From an uncultured Rikenellaceae bacterium (lineage in GTDB: Bacteria > Bacteroidota > Bacteroidia > Bacteroidales > Rikenellaceae), in NCBI GenBank assembly GCA_944326945.1, contig CALVFY010000013.1, positions 1 through 59,258 of the forward strand: a stretch of DNA of 59,258 nt, in the 5' to 3' direction. How positions within the stretch are numbered: the stretch's first letter is position 1; every line of letters begins with the position of its first letter. The translations under genes were made by a program, and so were the position numbers. Of the stretch, positions 15,396 to 24,870 are shown in pieces. Under the pieces are notes generated by a model. That model made no database searches, was not told the DNA's origin, and saw nothing but the letters and a program-made list of their open reading frames with translations.

Positions 15396-17432
15396 TTAAT
15401 TCTTGGTGGGCAGGAAAGAATAGTTCTTCGAATAGTCCATCATCTGAGCCGCATAATCGGTCGGATACTCAATCTTGATGTCGATGATCTGTCCGTTCTC
15501 CATCACGGGTTTATAGACAGGATTGATAAATCCGGCATAGGGTTCCAGGTGCAGTTTTTCGTAACGAGCCAACACCTCGGCATGCAGTTTCGGGTCAACT
15601 TTCACTCCATAGGTCTCCACCAAATCCTTACCGGCGTCAAAATCACCTTCCGATTTGATACGTTGAATCTCTCGCAGCAAATCGCCGAACAACGTACGCA
15701 GTTTATCGAAGTCGTTCACCACCACATAGGTCTTGCCGTTCTGCTGGATCATTTCGATCACCTTATCGGCCTTCCCCTTCTCGTAGCACCACTCCGAGAT
15801 CAGTTTCCGGTTACGCATATGAGCCTCTTCCACATCCTTCCCGGGCTTGATCCGAGTCAACTGAGTCATCAAACCATTCATGATATAGCTGGCATACTCG
15901 GCCTTGGCCACTTCATCCGAAGGAACAACTCCCAATTCGATGAGTTTCGGATCGGCCAGATAGTAGAGCGCAAAGAGATCGGCACGGGCCTCTTCCAGCG
16001 TAGAACCGTAATTCTTCAATTCATCGCCCTTCACTCCGGGTGCCAACTGACCCGAACCGTGTCCCAGACACTCATGCAGATCGGTATGCAGATTATCGCC
16101 CAGATTTCCGTACTGTCTCATCCGCTCGCGATCCTCCTCTCTCAGCACGAATTCTTCCTGGAATCCGTTACCTTTGGCCGCCTCGTCATAAGCATCGGTA
16201 ATATTCTGGATGGTGACGGACTTCGAACCATAGTCTTTCCGAATCCAGTCGGCATTGGGCAAATTGATTCCGATCGGAGTGGCCGGATAACAGTCGCCTC
16301 CCAGAATAGCTGCCGTAATCACTTTTGCCGACACACCTTTCACCCTCTCCTTCTTGTATTTGTCATCCACCGGCGAGTGATCTTCGAACCATTGGGCCGC
16401 CTCGCTGATCACCTGTGTACGCTTGGTAGCCTCTTCGTTACGGAAGTTAACCAAACCCTCCCAGGAAGCTTTATATCCCAGCGGATCGCCATAAGTTTCG
16501 GTAAATCCGTTGACGAAATCTATCCGAGACACCGTATCTTGTACCCAAAGGATATTGAAACGGTCAAACTCTTTCAGATCCCCCGAACGATAATAGGAGA
16601 TCAGGGCTTCGATCGTCTCCTTCTGATGAGGTTCGGCCACCTCGGCAGCCTTTTCCAACCAGAAAACGATCTTTTCAATGGCGGGCGAATAGAGCCCTCC
16701 CACACGCCATACTTTTTCGACCAACTTGCCATTCTCTTTCACCAGACGGCTGTTCAGTCCATAAGAGATCGGCGTCGTATCGCCCGGAACCGCCATGGCC
16801 GCATAGAACTCTTCGGCCTCCTTCTGCGTAACCCCCTGGTAATAATTCATGGAGGAGGCTGCCAGCATATCCTGACCGGCCGACTGATCGAGTCGTTTCT
16901 GATACAGCGCCGGATTAAACATAACGGGTTTGACCACCTTCATCAATTCACCCATCGAGCCGAAATCCTGGGGAAAATTCTCGGTCGGGGTAACCATCAC
17001 CAGCGAATCGAAATAGTCCTCGCTGAATTCGGGCGTAAACTTATCATTAGAATAGTGGTGGTGTACGCCATTGGCAAACCACACCTTTTTAAGATATTTC
17101 TCGAAAGCGGCCCACTGCGGAGTGGAACGATCACCCGGGAAATCGGCATAAATAGCCTCCAGTGTCCGACGCACCGGCAAATTATATTTGAAATTCTGAT
17201 CGAAAAGGATATCCCGTCCACACAAAGCGGCTTCGTTCAGGTAGTAGACGAGCATCTTCTCCTGCAGAGTCAGCGCCTCGAATCCCGGAACCTCATACCT
17301 CAGAATCTTGATATCGTCGAATCGGTCGACCACCCAGTCGTTAGCCTTTTGGGTCGTACGCGCCTTCTCACCACAGGCCGTCATTCCCACCACCAGTGCA
17401 CTCATAACGAACAATATTGCTGTTTTTTTCAT
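15396..17432 (-). CDS. Dipeptidyl-peptidase III lipoprotein (family M49)
   Basis: A 678-residue zinc exopeptidase that removes dipeptides from the N-termini of peptides. The zinc motif is HECLGH at 453-458, the form known from Bacteroides, where animal enzymes have HELLGH; the second motif EEARAD follows at 480-485 and supplies the third ligand. The signal peptide ends in a lipobox (GMTAC, Cys20), so the enzyme is anchored in a membrane facing the periplasm or outside, unlike cytosolic eukaryotic forms. It is a single gene, divergent from panC. Confidence 0.95.
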   Translation of the reverse strand: MKKTAILFVMSALVVGMTACGEKARTTQKANDWVVDRFDDIKILRYEVPGFEALTLQEKMLVYYLNEAALCGRDILFDQNFKYNLPVRRTLEAIYADFPGDRSTPQWAAFEKYLKKVWFANGVHHHYSNDKFTPEFSEDYFDSLVMVTPTENFPQDFGSMGELMKVVKPVMFNPALYQKRLDQSAGQDMLAASSMNYYQGVTQKEAEEFYAAMAVPGDTTPISYGLNSRLVKENGKLVEKVWRVGGLYSPAIEKIVFWLEKAAEVAEPHQKETIEALISYYRSGDLKEFDRFNILWVQDTVSRIDFVNGFTETYGDPLGYKASWEGLVNFRNEEATKRTQVISEAAQWFEDHSPVDDKYKKERVKGVSAKVITAAILGGDCYPATPIGINLPNADWIRKDYGSKSVTIQNITDAYDEAAKGNGFQEEFVLREEDRERMRQYGNLGDNLHTDLHECLGHGSGQLAPGVKGDELKNYGSTLEEARADLFALYYLADPKLIELGVVPSDEVAKAEYASYIMNGLMTQLTRIKPGKDVEEAHMRNRKLISEWCYEKGKADKVIEMIQQNGKTYVVVNDFDKLRTLFGDLLREIQRIKSEGDFDAGKDLVETYGVKVDPKLHAEVLARYEKLHLEPYAGFINPVYKPVMENGQIIDIKIEYPTDYAAQMMDYSKNYSFLPTKN

Positions 17433-17483
17433 GGATTAAAATTTTGCATTTGACGCAAAGTTACATGATTTTTGCCTAAAAAA

Positions 17484-17514
17484 TTAGTAATTTGTAATCT
17501 AATTTCTAACTTTG
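17484..17514 (+). promoter_or_regulatory. Promoter of the panC-panD operon
   Basis: TTAG at 17484-17487, 19 bases, then TAACTTTG at 17507-17514, a near-perfect Bacteroidota promoter 43 bases before the panC ATG. On the other strand a TAACTTTG at 17463-17456 could be the -7 element for the divergent peptidase gene. Confidence 0.55.
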
Positions 17515-17557
17515 CCCTGCCGAAAAATAACATTTTTGTCGAACCAAAACCTTGTTC

Positions 17558-18394
17558 ATGAAAGTTTTCAGCAAGAGTTCCGACCTCAGAGCCTTTCTGA
17601 ACGGCGTTTCCGCTCACACTCTGGGATTTGTGCCGACAATGGGGGCCTTACACGCAGGCCATCTTTCGTTGGTTGCCCGAGCACGCAGGGAGTGTGCTAC
17701 GGTCGTGGTGAGTGTTTTCGTAAATCCCACCCAGTTCAATGATAAAAACGATCTGAAGAGCTACCCCCGTACACCGGAAGCCGACATCGCCCTTTTGGAG
17801 AAAGCCGGAGCCGATGCCGTATTTATGCCTTCAGTCGAGGAGATCTATCCCGAACCGGATACCCGGGTATTCGATTTCGGACAGATCGATAAAGTGATGG
17901 AGGGCGCTTTCCGTCCGGGCCATTTCAACGGTGTGGCACAGGTGGTAAGCCGTCTGTTCGATCTGGTTCGTCCGGCCAAAGCCTTCTTCGGAGAGAAAGA
18001 TTTCCAACAGATCGCCGTAATCCGGGCCATGGTCGCTCAACTCAACCTGCCGGTAGAGATCGTTCCCTGCCCGATTGTCCGCGGAGAGGACGGCCTGGCT
18101 CTCAGTTCGCGCAATACGCTGTTGGATGCCGAACACCGTGCCGCAGCCCCTCACATCTACGCCACGCTGAAAGAAGCCCTCAATATGCGAGGGGAAATGA
18201 CTCCTCGGGAACTGGAGGAGTGGGTTGTAAAACGGATCAACGAGAATCCGGCCCTTGAAACCGTCTATTTTGAAATCGTAAACGCCGACACCATGCAACC
18301 TGTACAAAGCTGGAATGAATCTTGTGGCAAACAAGGTTGTGTAGCCGTACAGGCAGGTTCGGTACGTCTGATCGACAACATTTGTTTCGAATAA
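17558..18394 (+). CDS. panC: Pantothenate synthetase
   Basis: A 278-residue cytoplasmic enzyme that joins pantoate and beta-alanine with ATP to make pantothenate. The HIGH-type site [11 protein letters not shown] (about 26-36), the FVNPTQF block, [21 protein letters not shown] and the ALSSRN signature are all present. ATG at 17558 is favoured over a TTG two codons upstream. panD, which makes the beta-alanine substrate, begins 2 bases after the stop codon. Confidence 0.98.
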   Translation: MKVFSKSSDLRAFLNGVSAHTLGFVPTMGALHAGHLSLVARARRECATVVVSVFVNPTQFNDKNDLKSYPRTPEADIALLEKAGADAVFMPSVEEIYPEPDTRVFDFGQIDKVMEGAFRPGHFNGVAQVVSRLFDLVRPAKAFFGEKDFQQIAVIRAMVAQLNLPVEIVPCPIVRGEDGLALSSRNTLLDAEHRAAAPHIYATLKEALNMRGEMTPRELEEWVVKRINENPALETVYFEIVNADTMQPVQSWNESCGKQGCVAVQAGSVRLIDNICFE

Positions 18395-18396
18395 TC

Positions 18397-18750
18397 ATGC
18401 AAATTGAAGTTCTCAAATCGAAAATCCACCGGGTCTCGATCACCGAAGCCAATCTTCAGTATGTGGGCAGCATCACCATCGACGAAGCCCTGCTCGAAGC
18501 AGCCAACATGATCCCCGGAGAGAAGGTACAGATCGTCAACGCCAACAACGGCGAACGACTGGAAACTTACATCATCAAGGGTGAACGGGGCAGCGGATGT
18601 ATCTGTCTGAACGGACCGGCAGCCCGTAAATGCGCCGTAGGAGACGTGATCATCATCATCTCCTATGCCTTGATGGATTTCGAAGAGGCCAAGAATTTCA
18701 CCCCATGGGTGATCTTCCCCGATACGGCCACCAATCAACTTGTTCGGTAG
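18397..18750 (+). CDS. panD: Aspartate 1-decarboxylase precursor
   Basis: A 117-residue pyruvoyl enzyme that makes beta-alanine from aspartate for pantothenate. The self-processing site is Gly24-Ser25 (YVGSITID), exactly at the E. coli position; cleavage turns Ser25 into the pyruvoyl group. Start ATG lies 2 bases after panC, so the two are one operon, ending at the hairpin at 18778. Confidence 0.97.
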   Translation: MQIEVLKSKIHRVSITEANLQYVGSITIDEALLEAANMIPGEKVQIVNANNGERLETYIIKGERGSGCICLNGPAARKCAVGDVIIIISYALMDFEEAKNFTPWVIFPDTATNQLVR

Positions 18751-18777
18751 ATCGACCGCCTTCGAGCATCGACTTTC

Positions 18778-18807
18778 AACGGCCGGAACTCCAATCCGGC
18801 CGTTTTT
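18778..18807 (+). terminator. Terminator after panD
   Basis: ACGGCCGG pairs with CCGGCCGT around a 9-base loop and is followed by five T residues. The next gene starts at 18822, so some read-through may feed it. Confidence 0.85.
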
Positions 18808-18821
18808 CAATCTTATCATCC

Positions 18822-20261
18822 ATGAAAATCTATCTCCGCGGAGCCGTAGCCCGCTTCCCTGAATTCCGTTTCACCCACCCCGTCGACTGGACAATCAACC
18901 AGGGGGAGAATTGGGCCGTAACGGGTCCCAACGGTGCCGGCAAAACCCTGCTCACCGATCTGTTACAAAGCCGCATTGTCTTGCGCGAAGGTGAGGCTGG
19001 CACCGACTCGCCCGATCTGCCACTGTACGAAGCAGTACGATCGATCTCTTTCCGAGACATCTATTCCCTGTCGGACTGTCGGAAAAGTTACTATCAACAA
19101 CGATGGAACGCTTCGGACGCCGAACAATCGCCAGCGGCAGGCTCTCTATTGGCAAAGTTCCCGACCGAAAAGATCGGCCGGTATGCAAACCTGCTCGGCA
19201 TCCGGGACCTACTCGACAAACGGCTCGTCTCGCTTTCCAGCGGAGAATTGCGTAAATTCCTCATCACGCGCATCTTGCTGACGAAACCCCGCGTGCTGAT
19301 TCTCGACAATCCGTTTATCGGACTGGATGCCGCCTCGCGCAAAACACTCGACCGAACGCTGCATACACTCTCTCTCAATGGAGTACAAATCATCCTGGTC
19401 GTCTCCAATCCGAAAGAGATCCCCCCTTGGGTCGACCATATACTTCCTGTTCGAGAACGCACCTGTCTTCCACCGATGACACGTGAAGCATTCCTGTCCG
19501 ATCCGACCTTACTGGCAAAACTTTTCCCGGAACAATACAATATCGGTTATCTCCCCGACCTTCCCGTACAAGAGGAGACCGAGAGTTCTCCCTATGAGGA
19601 AGCAATCCGTATGGAGAAGATCCTTGTACGATATGACGGTCGACCCATTTTGGAGGGAGTGGACTGGACCGTACACCGCGGCGAAAAATGGGCATTACTC
19701 GGAGCCAACGGCAGCGGAAAATCCACCCTGCTCAGCCTCGTATGCGGCGACAATCCGCAAGCCTATGCCAACCGACTTTTCCTGTTCGGCCGCCGACGGG
19801 GAACGGGAGAAAGCATCTGGGACATCAAACGTCGTATCGGATATCTTTCGCCGGATGTACACACCTACTATTTACAGGATATCCCCTGCCTGCAGGTAGC
19901 GGCATCGGGTTTCTACGACTCAGTAGGACTCTACAACAAATGCACCCCCCAACAGAAAGAAATGGCCATCCGCTGGCTCGAAACTTTCGGAGCTGATCAT
20001 CTGGCCGAACGCTCTTTTGTCAAAATCTCCTACGGAGAGCAACGACTGGTATTGTTGGCCCGTGCCCTGGTCAAAAATCCCGAACTGCTCATCCTGGACG
20101 AACCTCTCCACGGACTGGATGCCGGAAAAAAACAACGGGTAAAGAAAATCGTGGAAGAGTTCTGTGCCCGCCCGGGGAAAACTCTAATCTATGTCACTCA
20201 CTATCCGGAGGAGATTCCCTCCTGCGTGACCCAATATAAAAGATTGGAAAAAAGAGGCTAA
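18822..20261 (+). CDS. Two-domain ABC ATPase, ModF-like, without membrane segments
   Basis: A 479-residue soluble protein with two ABC ATPase domains. Domain 1: Walker A GPNGAGKT at 35-42, signature LSSGE at 138-142, Walker B ending LDN (162-163), where Asn replaces the catalytic Glu. Domain 2: Walker A GANGSGKS at 294-301, signature ISYGE at 402-406, Walker B LILDE with the Glu kept. The layout resembles E. coli ModF, whose role is unclear. No permease or binding-protein gene is near, so export or import is not supported. The true start is the ATG at 18822; the frame is open further upstream across panD. Confidence 0.85.
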   Translation: MKIYLRGAVARFPEFRFTHPVDWTINQGENWAVTGPNGAGKTLLTDLLQSRIVLREGEAGTDSPDLPLYEAVRSISFRDIYSLSDCRKSYYQQRWNASDAEQSPAAGSLLAKFPTEKIGRYANLLGIRDLLDKRLVSLSSGELRKFLITRILLTKPRVLILDNPFIGLDAASRKTLDRTLHTLSLNGVQIILVVSNPKEIPPWVDHILPVRERTCLPPMTREAFLSDPTLLAKLFPEQYNIGYLPDLPVQEETESSPYEEAIRMEKILVRYDGRPILEGVDWTVHRGEKWALLGANGSGKSTLLSLVCGDNPQAYANRLFLFGRRRGTGESIWDIKRRIGYLSPDVHTYYLQDIPCLQVAASGFYDSVGLYNKCTPQQKEMAIRWLETFGADHLAERSFVKISYGEQRLVLLARALVKNPELLILDEPLHGLDAGKKQRVKKIVEEFCARPGKTLIYVTHYPEEIPSCVTQYKRLEKRG

Positions 20262-20332
20262 TCTGAAATACTTTTTCTCTCTTTCTCCCCGTTTTTATGC
20301 CTGCAACAAAACAGATTCCGTACGGATTTATG

Positions 20333-20340
20333 TATCTTTG
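20333..20340 (+). promoter_or_regulatory. -7 element of the diaminopimelate dehydrogenase gene
   Basis: TATCTTTG, 27 bases before the ATG at 20368, fits TAnnTTTG. No clear -33 box is seen. Its presence suggests the gene has its own promoter and supports the start at 20368 over an upstream one. Confidence 0.45.
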
Positions 20341-20367
20341 TTTTTCGAATCAAATATAGGTAATGAC

Positions 20368-21264
20368 ATGAAAAAGATCAGAGCAGCCGTCGTGGGATAC
20401 GGCAATATCGGGAAATACGTGGTCGAAGCATTGGAAACCGCCCCGGACTTCGAAATAGCAGGTATCGTACGGCGAGATCCGTCCAATCCGCCCGCCGAAC
20501 TGGCCGCCTATCCGGTCAAGGCCACGATCGAAGAGTTGGATACCGCAGATGTGGCCATCCTCTGCACTCCGACCCGTAAAGTGGAGGAATTCGCCATGCA
20601 GATGCTGGCCAAAGGGATCAATACCGTAGACAGTTTCGACATCCATACCGACATTGCAGGATTGCGTAGTCGGTTGGACGGAGCCGCCCGCAAACACGGA
20701 GCCGTTTCGGTAATTTCGGCCGGATGGGATCCGGGAAGCGATTCGATCGTACGTGCCCTGCTCGAAATGTGTGCTCCGAAAGGAATCACCTACACCAATT
20801 TCGGCCCCGGAATGAGTATGGGCCACACCGTGGCCGTCAAGGCGATCGAAGGTGTGAAAGCGGCCCTTTCGATGACCATTCCCACCGGAACGGGAATCCA
20901 TCGACGCATGGTTTATATCGAATTGGAAGAGGATTATGAATACGCCGATGTAGCCGCCCGGATCAAGGCCGACGACTATTTCGCCCACGACGAAACACAC
21001 GTAATGCAGGTGGAGAGCGTAGATGCCCTGCTGGACATGGGACACGGAGTAAACCTTATCCGCAAAGGTGTCTCCGGGAAGACCCAAAACCAACGGTTCG
21101 AATTCAATATGAGCATCAACAACCCCGCCCTTACGGCCCAAATACTCGTGTCCACGGCCCGCGCCGCTCTTCGCCAGCAACCCGGAGCCTATACCATGAT
21201 CGAGATTCCACTGATCGACTATCTTTACGGAGAAAAGGAAGAGTTGGTCAGAAGACTTGTCTAA
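20368..21264 (+). CDS. ddh: meso-Diaminopimelate D-dehydrogenase
   Basis: A 298-residue NADPH-dependent enzyme that makes meso-diaminopimelate in one step from tetrahydrodipicolinate, a short route to lysine and peptidoglycan. The Rossmann start MKKIRAAVVGYGNIGKYVV, the CTPTRK block near 63, the substrate-side SAGWDPGSDS near 118 and FGPGMSMGHTVAVK near 145 fit the Corynebacterium-type family well. ATG at 20368 gives the usual N-terminus. Confidence 0.96.
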   Translation: MKKIRAAVVGYGNIGKYVVEALETAPDFEIAGIVRRDPSNPPAELAAYPVKATIEELDTADVAILCTPTRKVEEFAMQMLAKGINTVDSFDIHTDIAGLRSRLDGAARKHGAVSVISAGWDPGSDSIVRALLEMCAPKGITYTNFGPGMSMGHTVAVKAIEGVKAALSMTIPTGTGIHRRMVYIELEEDYEYADVAARIKADDYFAHDETHVMQVESVDALLDMGHGVNLIRKGVSGKTQNQRFEFNMSINNPALTAQILVSTARAALRQQPGAYTMIEIPLIDYLYGEKEELVRRLV

Positions 21265-21292
21265 ACTCGTAACCGACAACAAACTACATTAA

Positions 21293-23338
21293 ATGCAAGA
21301 AAACATGAATACGAAGTACTATTTACCGGTGCTCGTGTTGGCCGTAGCGGCCGCCGGATGCGGTAACTCCGGGAAAAAGAGTGCCGAAGGAGGTATCCGG
21401 CTCGAAAACATGGATACCACCGTATCTCCCCGTGCAGACTTTTATCAATATGCCTGCGGAGGATGGATCAAAAACAATCCGCTCAAACCCGAATATTCAC
21501 GATTCGGATCGTTCGATCAATTGGCCGAAAACAATCGGGAGCAGATGCATGGTCTGATCGAAGAGCTGGCAGCCCAACAGGCTGATAAAGGAAGTATTGC
21601 CGACAAGATCGGCACCCTCTACAACATTGCCATGGACAGCGCCAAACTCAATGCCGACGGAGCCGCTCCTATTGCCGGACAATTGAAAGCCATCGACGAT
21701 CTTACGGATAAAAACGGACTGACCGGTCTGATCGCCTCGATGAGAAGAGAAGGATTCGACCCCTATTTTGCTCTCTACGTTGGTCCGGACGACAAAAACA
21801 GTACGGTAAATATCGTACATACGTACCAAAGCGGATTGAGTCTGGGTCAAAAGGACTACTATCTCGAAAACGATTCGGCAACAACAGCCATCCGGGAACA
21901 ATTCCGCGACCATGTAGTCAAAATGTTCCAATTGGCCGGCTATACTCCGGAGGATGCCACGAAAGCCATGGAGGATGTGATGCGGATCGAAACCCGCCTG
22001 GCCAAGGCATTCTTCTCAAAAGTAGAACTCCGTGACCCCCAGGCCAACTACCACAAGATGACTCTGGATGAGGTTCAGAAAACCGTCCCGGGCATCGACT
22101 GGAAACTCTATCTCGATACGCTGAAACTGGGTGGAACGACCGAATTGAACATGAGCCAGGTCGCTCCCGTCCAGGAATCGGCCGCCATCCTGTCCGACGA
22201 ACCTCTGGATGCTCAAAAATCCTATCTGAAATGGAAAGTGATCGATGCAGCCGCCCCCTATCTGAGCGACGCCTTCGTGGCTCAGAATTTCGAATTCTAC
22301 GGCAAGACTCTCTCCGGAAAGAAAGAGATGCAACCTCGCTGGAAGAGAGCCGTAAGTACCGTGAACGGAGTAATGGGCGAAGCCGTAGGACAAATGTACG
22401 TGCAGAAATACTTCCCGGCCGAAGCCAAAGAGCGCATGACAAAACTGGTGAACAATCTGCAACAGGCACTGGGTGAACGAATCGACGCACTCACCTGGAT
22501 GAGCGACACGACCAAGGCCAAAGCCCGCGAAAAACTGGCATCGATCCTGGTCAAAATAGGTTATCCCGACAAATGGCGTGACTATTCGGGTCTGGAAATC
22601 AACAAGGATTCTTATTGGGACAATATCATTCGTTCGAATCGATTCGACATGGACTACATGACCGCCAAAGCCGGCAAACCGGTCGATCGCAGCGAATGGC
22701 TGATGACTCCTCAGACCGTAAACGCTTACTACAATCCGGCTACCAACGAAATCTGTTTCCCGGCCGGGATTCTCCAGCCGCCGTTCTTCGACATGAATGC
22801 CGACGATGCCTGCAACTACGGAGCCATCGGCGTGGTGATCGGCCACGAAATGACGCACGGATTCGACGACCAGGGTCGTCAGTTCGACAAGGAAGGCAAT
22901 CTGAAAGACTGGTGGACCGCCCAGGATGCCAAGAACTTCGAAGAACGTGCTCAAGTATTGGTAGACTGGTTCGACGCAATCGAGGTATTGCCCGGTCTGC
23001 ACGCCAACGGACAGTTGACACTCGGGGAAAACATTGCGGATTACGGCGGTTTACAGGTGGCATTCCAGGCATTCAAAAACGCTGCGGCCGGAGAAACTCA
23101 ACAACCTATAGACGGATTTACTCCCGAACAACGTTTCTTCCTCTCCTATGCCAACGTCTGGGCCGGCAACATCCGCGACGAACAAATCCGGGTATATACC
23201 AAGTCCGATCCCCACTCTTTGGGTCGCTGGAGAGTAAACGGGGCCCTGCCCCACATCAATGCCTGGTACGAGGCATTCGGAGTGGAAGAGGGTGACCCGA
23301 TGTACCTGGCTCCAGAAAAACGAGCCGTTATCTGGTAG
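21293..23338 (+). CDS. M13-family zinc metallopeptidase lipoprotein (neprilysin/PepO-like)
   Basis: A 681-residue peptidase that cuts small peptides outside the cytoplasm. The zinc motif HEMTH is at 518-522 and GENIADYGG supplies the third ligand Glu579 and Asp583. The N-terminal domain begins DFYQYACGGWIKNNP (about 49-63), as in all M13 enzymes. The signal peptide ends in an AAGC lipobox (Cys23), so it is a lipoprotein. A second ATG at 21305 gives an equally good signal peptide. It may be co-transcribed with ddh (28-base gap). A terminator follows at 23372. Confidence 0.95.
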   Translation: MQENMNTKYYLPVLVLAVAAAGCGNSGKKSAEGGIRLENMDTTVSPRADFYQYACGGWIKNNPLKPEYSRFGSFDQLAENNREQMHGLIEELAAQQADKGSIADKIGTLYNIAMDSAKLNADGAAPIAGQLKAIDDLTDKNGLTGLIASMRREGFDPYFALYVGPDDKNSTVNIVHTYQSGLSLGQKDYYLENDSATTAIREQFRDHVVKMFQLAGYTPEDATKAMEDVMRIETRLAKAFFSKVELRDPQANYHKMTLDEVQKTVPGIDWKLYLDTLKLGGTTELNMSQVAPVQESAAILSDEPLDAQKSYLKWKVIDAAAPYLSDAFVAQNFEFYGKTLSGKKEMQPRWKRAVSTVNGVMGEAVGQMYVQKYFPAEAKERMTKLVNNLQQALGERIDALTWMSDTTKAKAREKLASILVKIGYPDKWRDYSGLEINKDSYWDNIIRSNRFDMDYMTAKAGKPVDRSEWLMTPQTVNAYYNPATNEICFPAGILQPPFFDMNADDACNYGAIGVVIGHEMTHGFDDQGRQFDKEGNLKDWWTAQDAKNFEERAQVLVDWFDAIEVLPGLHANGQLTLGENIADYGGLQVAFQAFKNAAAGETQQPIDGFTPEQRFFLSYANVWAGNIRDEQIRVYTKSDPHSLGRWRVNGALPHINAWYEAFGVEEGDPMYLAPEKRAVIW

Positions 23339-23371
23339 CAGAAACAGAACAGGTATTCCCGTTGCCACAGA

Positions 23372-23408
23372 GGGGAGATGGTTTCAGCCATCCCCCCCCC
23401 CTTTTTTT
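23372..23408 (+). terminator. Terminator after the M13 peptidase gene
   Basis: GGGGAGATGG (23372-23381) pairs with CCATCCCCCC (23388-23397), one mismatch, loop TTTCAG, followed after more C residues by seven T residues. The right arm is part of a run of ten C residues (23392-23401). Confidence 0.8.
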
Positions 23409-23468
23409 ATTATACAGGAATTTCACTATCTTTACCTGACCGAACGACAAAATTATCATCATAACAAT

Positions 23469-24620
23469 ATGGAAAACTTTATTTTTCAGAACCCGACCAA
23501 ATTGATCTTCGGCCGGGGAATGATCGAAAAATTAGGCGGACAGATTCCGCAGGGAAAACGGATCATGGTCACCTTCGGTGGCGGCAGCGTACGGCGTAAT
23601 GGCGTCTACGACCAGGTAGTGGCAAGTCTGCGGGCAGCCGGACACACTTTCTCCGAATTCTGGGGCATCGAGGCCAATCCTACCGTAGAGACCCTTCGTA
23701 AGGCAATCACCCAAGGCAAAGCCGAAGGGACCGACTTTCTGCTGGCCGTAGGAGGGGGGTCGGTTATCGACGGAACGAAACTGATCTCGGCCGGTCTTCG
23801 TTATGAAGGCGATCCCTGGGAAATCGTACTCTCGGGTAAGGCCAAAGGCGAAACCGTTCCGCTGGCTACGGTCCTCACCCTGCCCGCCACAGGCTCCGAA
23901 ATGAACTCGGGTGCCGTGATCTCCCGCAGCGAAACGCATGAAAAATTCGCATTCTACAACCGGAATCCGGAATTTTCGATTCTCGATCCGGAAGTAACCT
24001 TCTCGCTACCGGCCAATCAGATTGCCAACGGTCTTTCAGATACTTTCGTCCACATCATGGAACAGTACATGACCCGTCCGGGACAATCGCGTGTTATGGA
24101 TCGTTGGGCCGAAGGTCTGCTACTGACGCTCATCGACATTGCGCCGAAAATCAAGGCCGATCCGAAAAACTACGACCTGATGGCCGATTTCATGCTGACA
24201 GCTACCATGGGTCTCAACGGATTCATTGCCATGGGCGTGGAACAGGATTGGGCAACCCACCAGATCGGTCATGAACTCACCGCCCTGCACGGCCTGGCCC
24301 ACGGAGCTACATTAGCAATCGTATTACCCGCCCTGTTGCGGACGCTCCGCGAACAAAAAGGAGACAAACTGGTACAATACGGAGAACGAGTTTGGGGTGT
24401 CGTTTCCGGCAGCCGTGAAGAGCGGATCGACCGTACCATCGAATGCACGGAACAATTCTTCCGTAGTCTGGGTCTGGCTACTCGCCTGTCAGAAGCAGGA
24501 ATCGGGAAAGAGACTCGTGATGAAATCGTCCGCCGTTTCACCGAACGAGGTGTCCACTTCGGCGAACGACAAAACGTCGACGGCGAAATGGCCGGTCGTA
24601 TCTTAGACAACGCCATGTAA
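23469..24620 (+). CDS. Iron-containing alcohol dehydrogenase, YqhD/BDH-like
   Basis: A 383-residue group III alcohol dehydrogenase that reduces aldehydes with NAD(P)H. The dinucleotide part GGGSVIDGTK is near residues 96-105, and the metal site is spread over DTFVHIMEQY (near 193), HQIGHELTALHGLAHGATL (near 262-280), giving the usual Asp and His ligands. It resembles E. coli YqhD and clostridial butanol dehydrogenases. The ATG at 23469 is chosen because homology begins there (MENFIFQNPTKLIFG). Single gene with a terminator after it. Confidence 0.93.
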   Translation: MENFIFQNPTKLIFGRGMIEKLGGQIPQGKRIMVTFGGGSVRRNGVYDQVVASLRAAGHTFSEFWGIEANPTVETLRKAITQGKAEGTDFLLAVGGGSVIDGTKLISAGLRYEGDPWEIVLSGKAKGETVPLATVLTLPATGSEMNSGAVISRSETHEKFAFYNRNPEFSILDPEVTFSLPANQIANGLSDTFVHIMEQYMTRPGQSRVMDRWAEGLLLTLIDIAPKIKADPKNYDLMADFMLTATMGLNGFIAMGVEQDWATHQIGHELTALHGLAHGATLAIVLPALLRTLREQKGDKLVQYGERVWGVVSGSREERIDRTIECTEQFFRSLGLATRLSEAGIGKETRDEIVRRFTERGVHFGERQNVDGEMAGRILDNAM

Positions 24621-24642
24621 TTCTCCGGCTATAAATCATAAC

Positions 24643-24679
24643 AAAAAAGACATTCCTGAAACTTGGGAATGTCTTTTTT
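24643..24679 (+). terminator. Terminator after the alcohol dehydrogenase gene
   Basis: A perfect stem AAAAAAGACATTCC (24644-24657 region) pairs with GGAATGTCTTTTTT, loop about 9 bases, with a T tract. The following 24690-24860 has no gene. Confidence 0.9.
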
Positions 24680-24789
24680 ATTATCTCATACCCCCTACAC
24701 TATCCACAAAAAACAACATAACCAATCCATTAGATCGATGTCTGTCCACAAACAAACACCCCTCATCCCGGTATGTATCCAGTGGTGTA

Positions 24790-24820
24790 TTGCGATTCTA
24801 TCAAAAAATAAGTAATTTTA
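24790..24820 (+). promoter_or_regulatory. Probable promoter of the glycerate operon
   Basis: TTG at 24790-24792, 20 bases, then TAATTTTA at 24813-24820, one base off the -7 consensus. It lies 50 bases before the glycerate kinase ATG. No other promoter-like sequence is seen in the 250-base gap, which is otherwise AT-rich and featureless. Confidence 0.4.
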
Positions 24821-24870
24821 GCACCGACAATTCTTCGATTACAACCTGTTTTCGAAATACAAATTCTTCT

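Noticed and set aside
15369..17453. A 694-codon open frame on the plus strand opposite the DPP III gene
   Set aside because: It is antisense to an intact M49 enzyme with its zinc motifs and shows no family similarity; codon bias of the real gene keeps the other frame open.
23392..23401. Run of ten C residues as a phase-variation switch
   Set aside because: It lies in the arm of a terminator after the M13 peptidase gene, outside coding sequence and not at a promoter.
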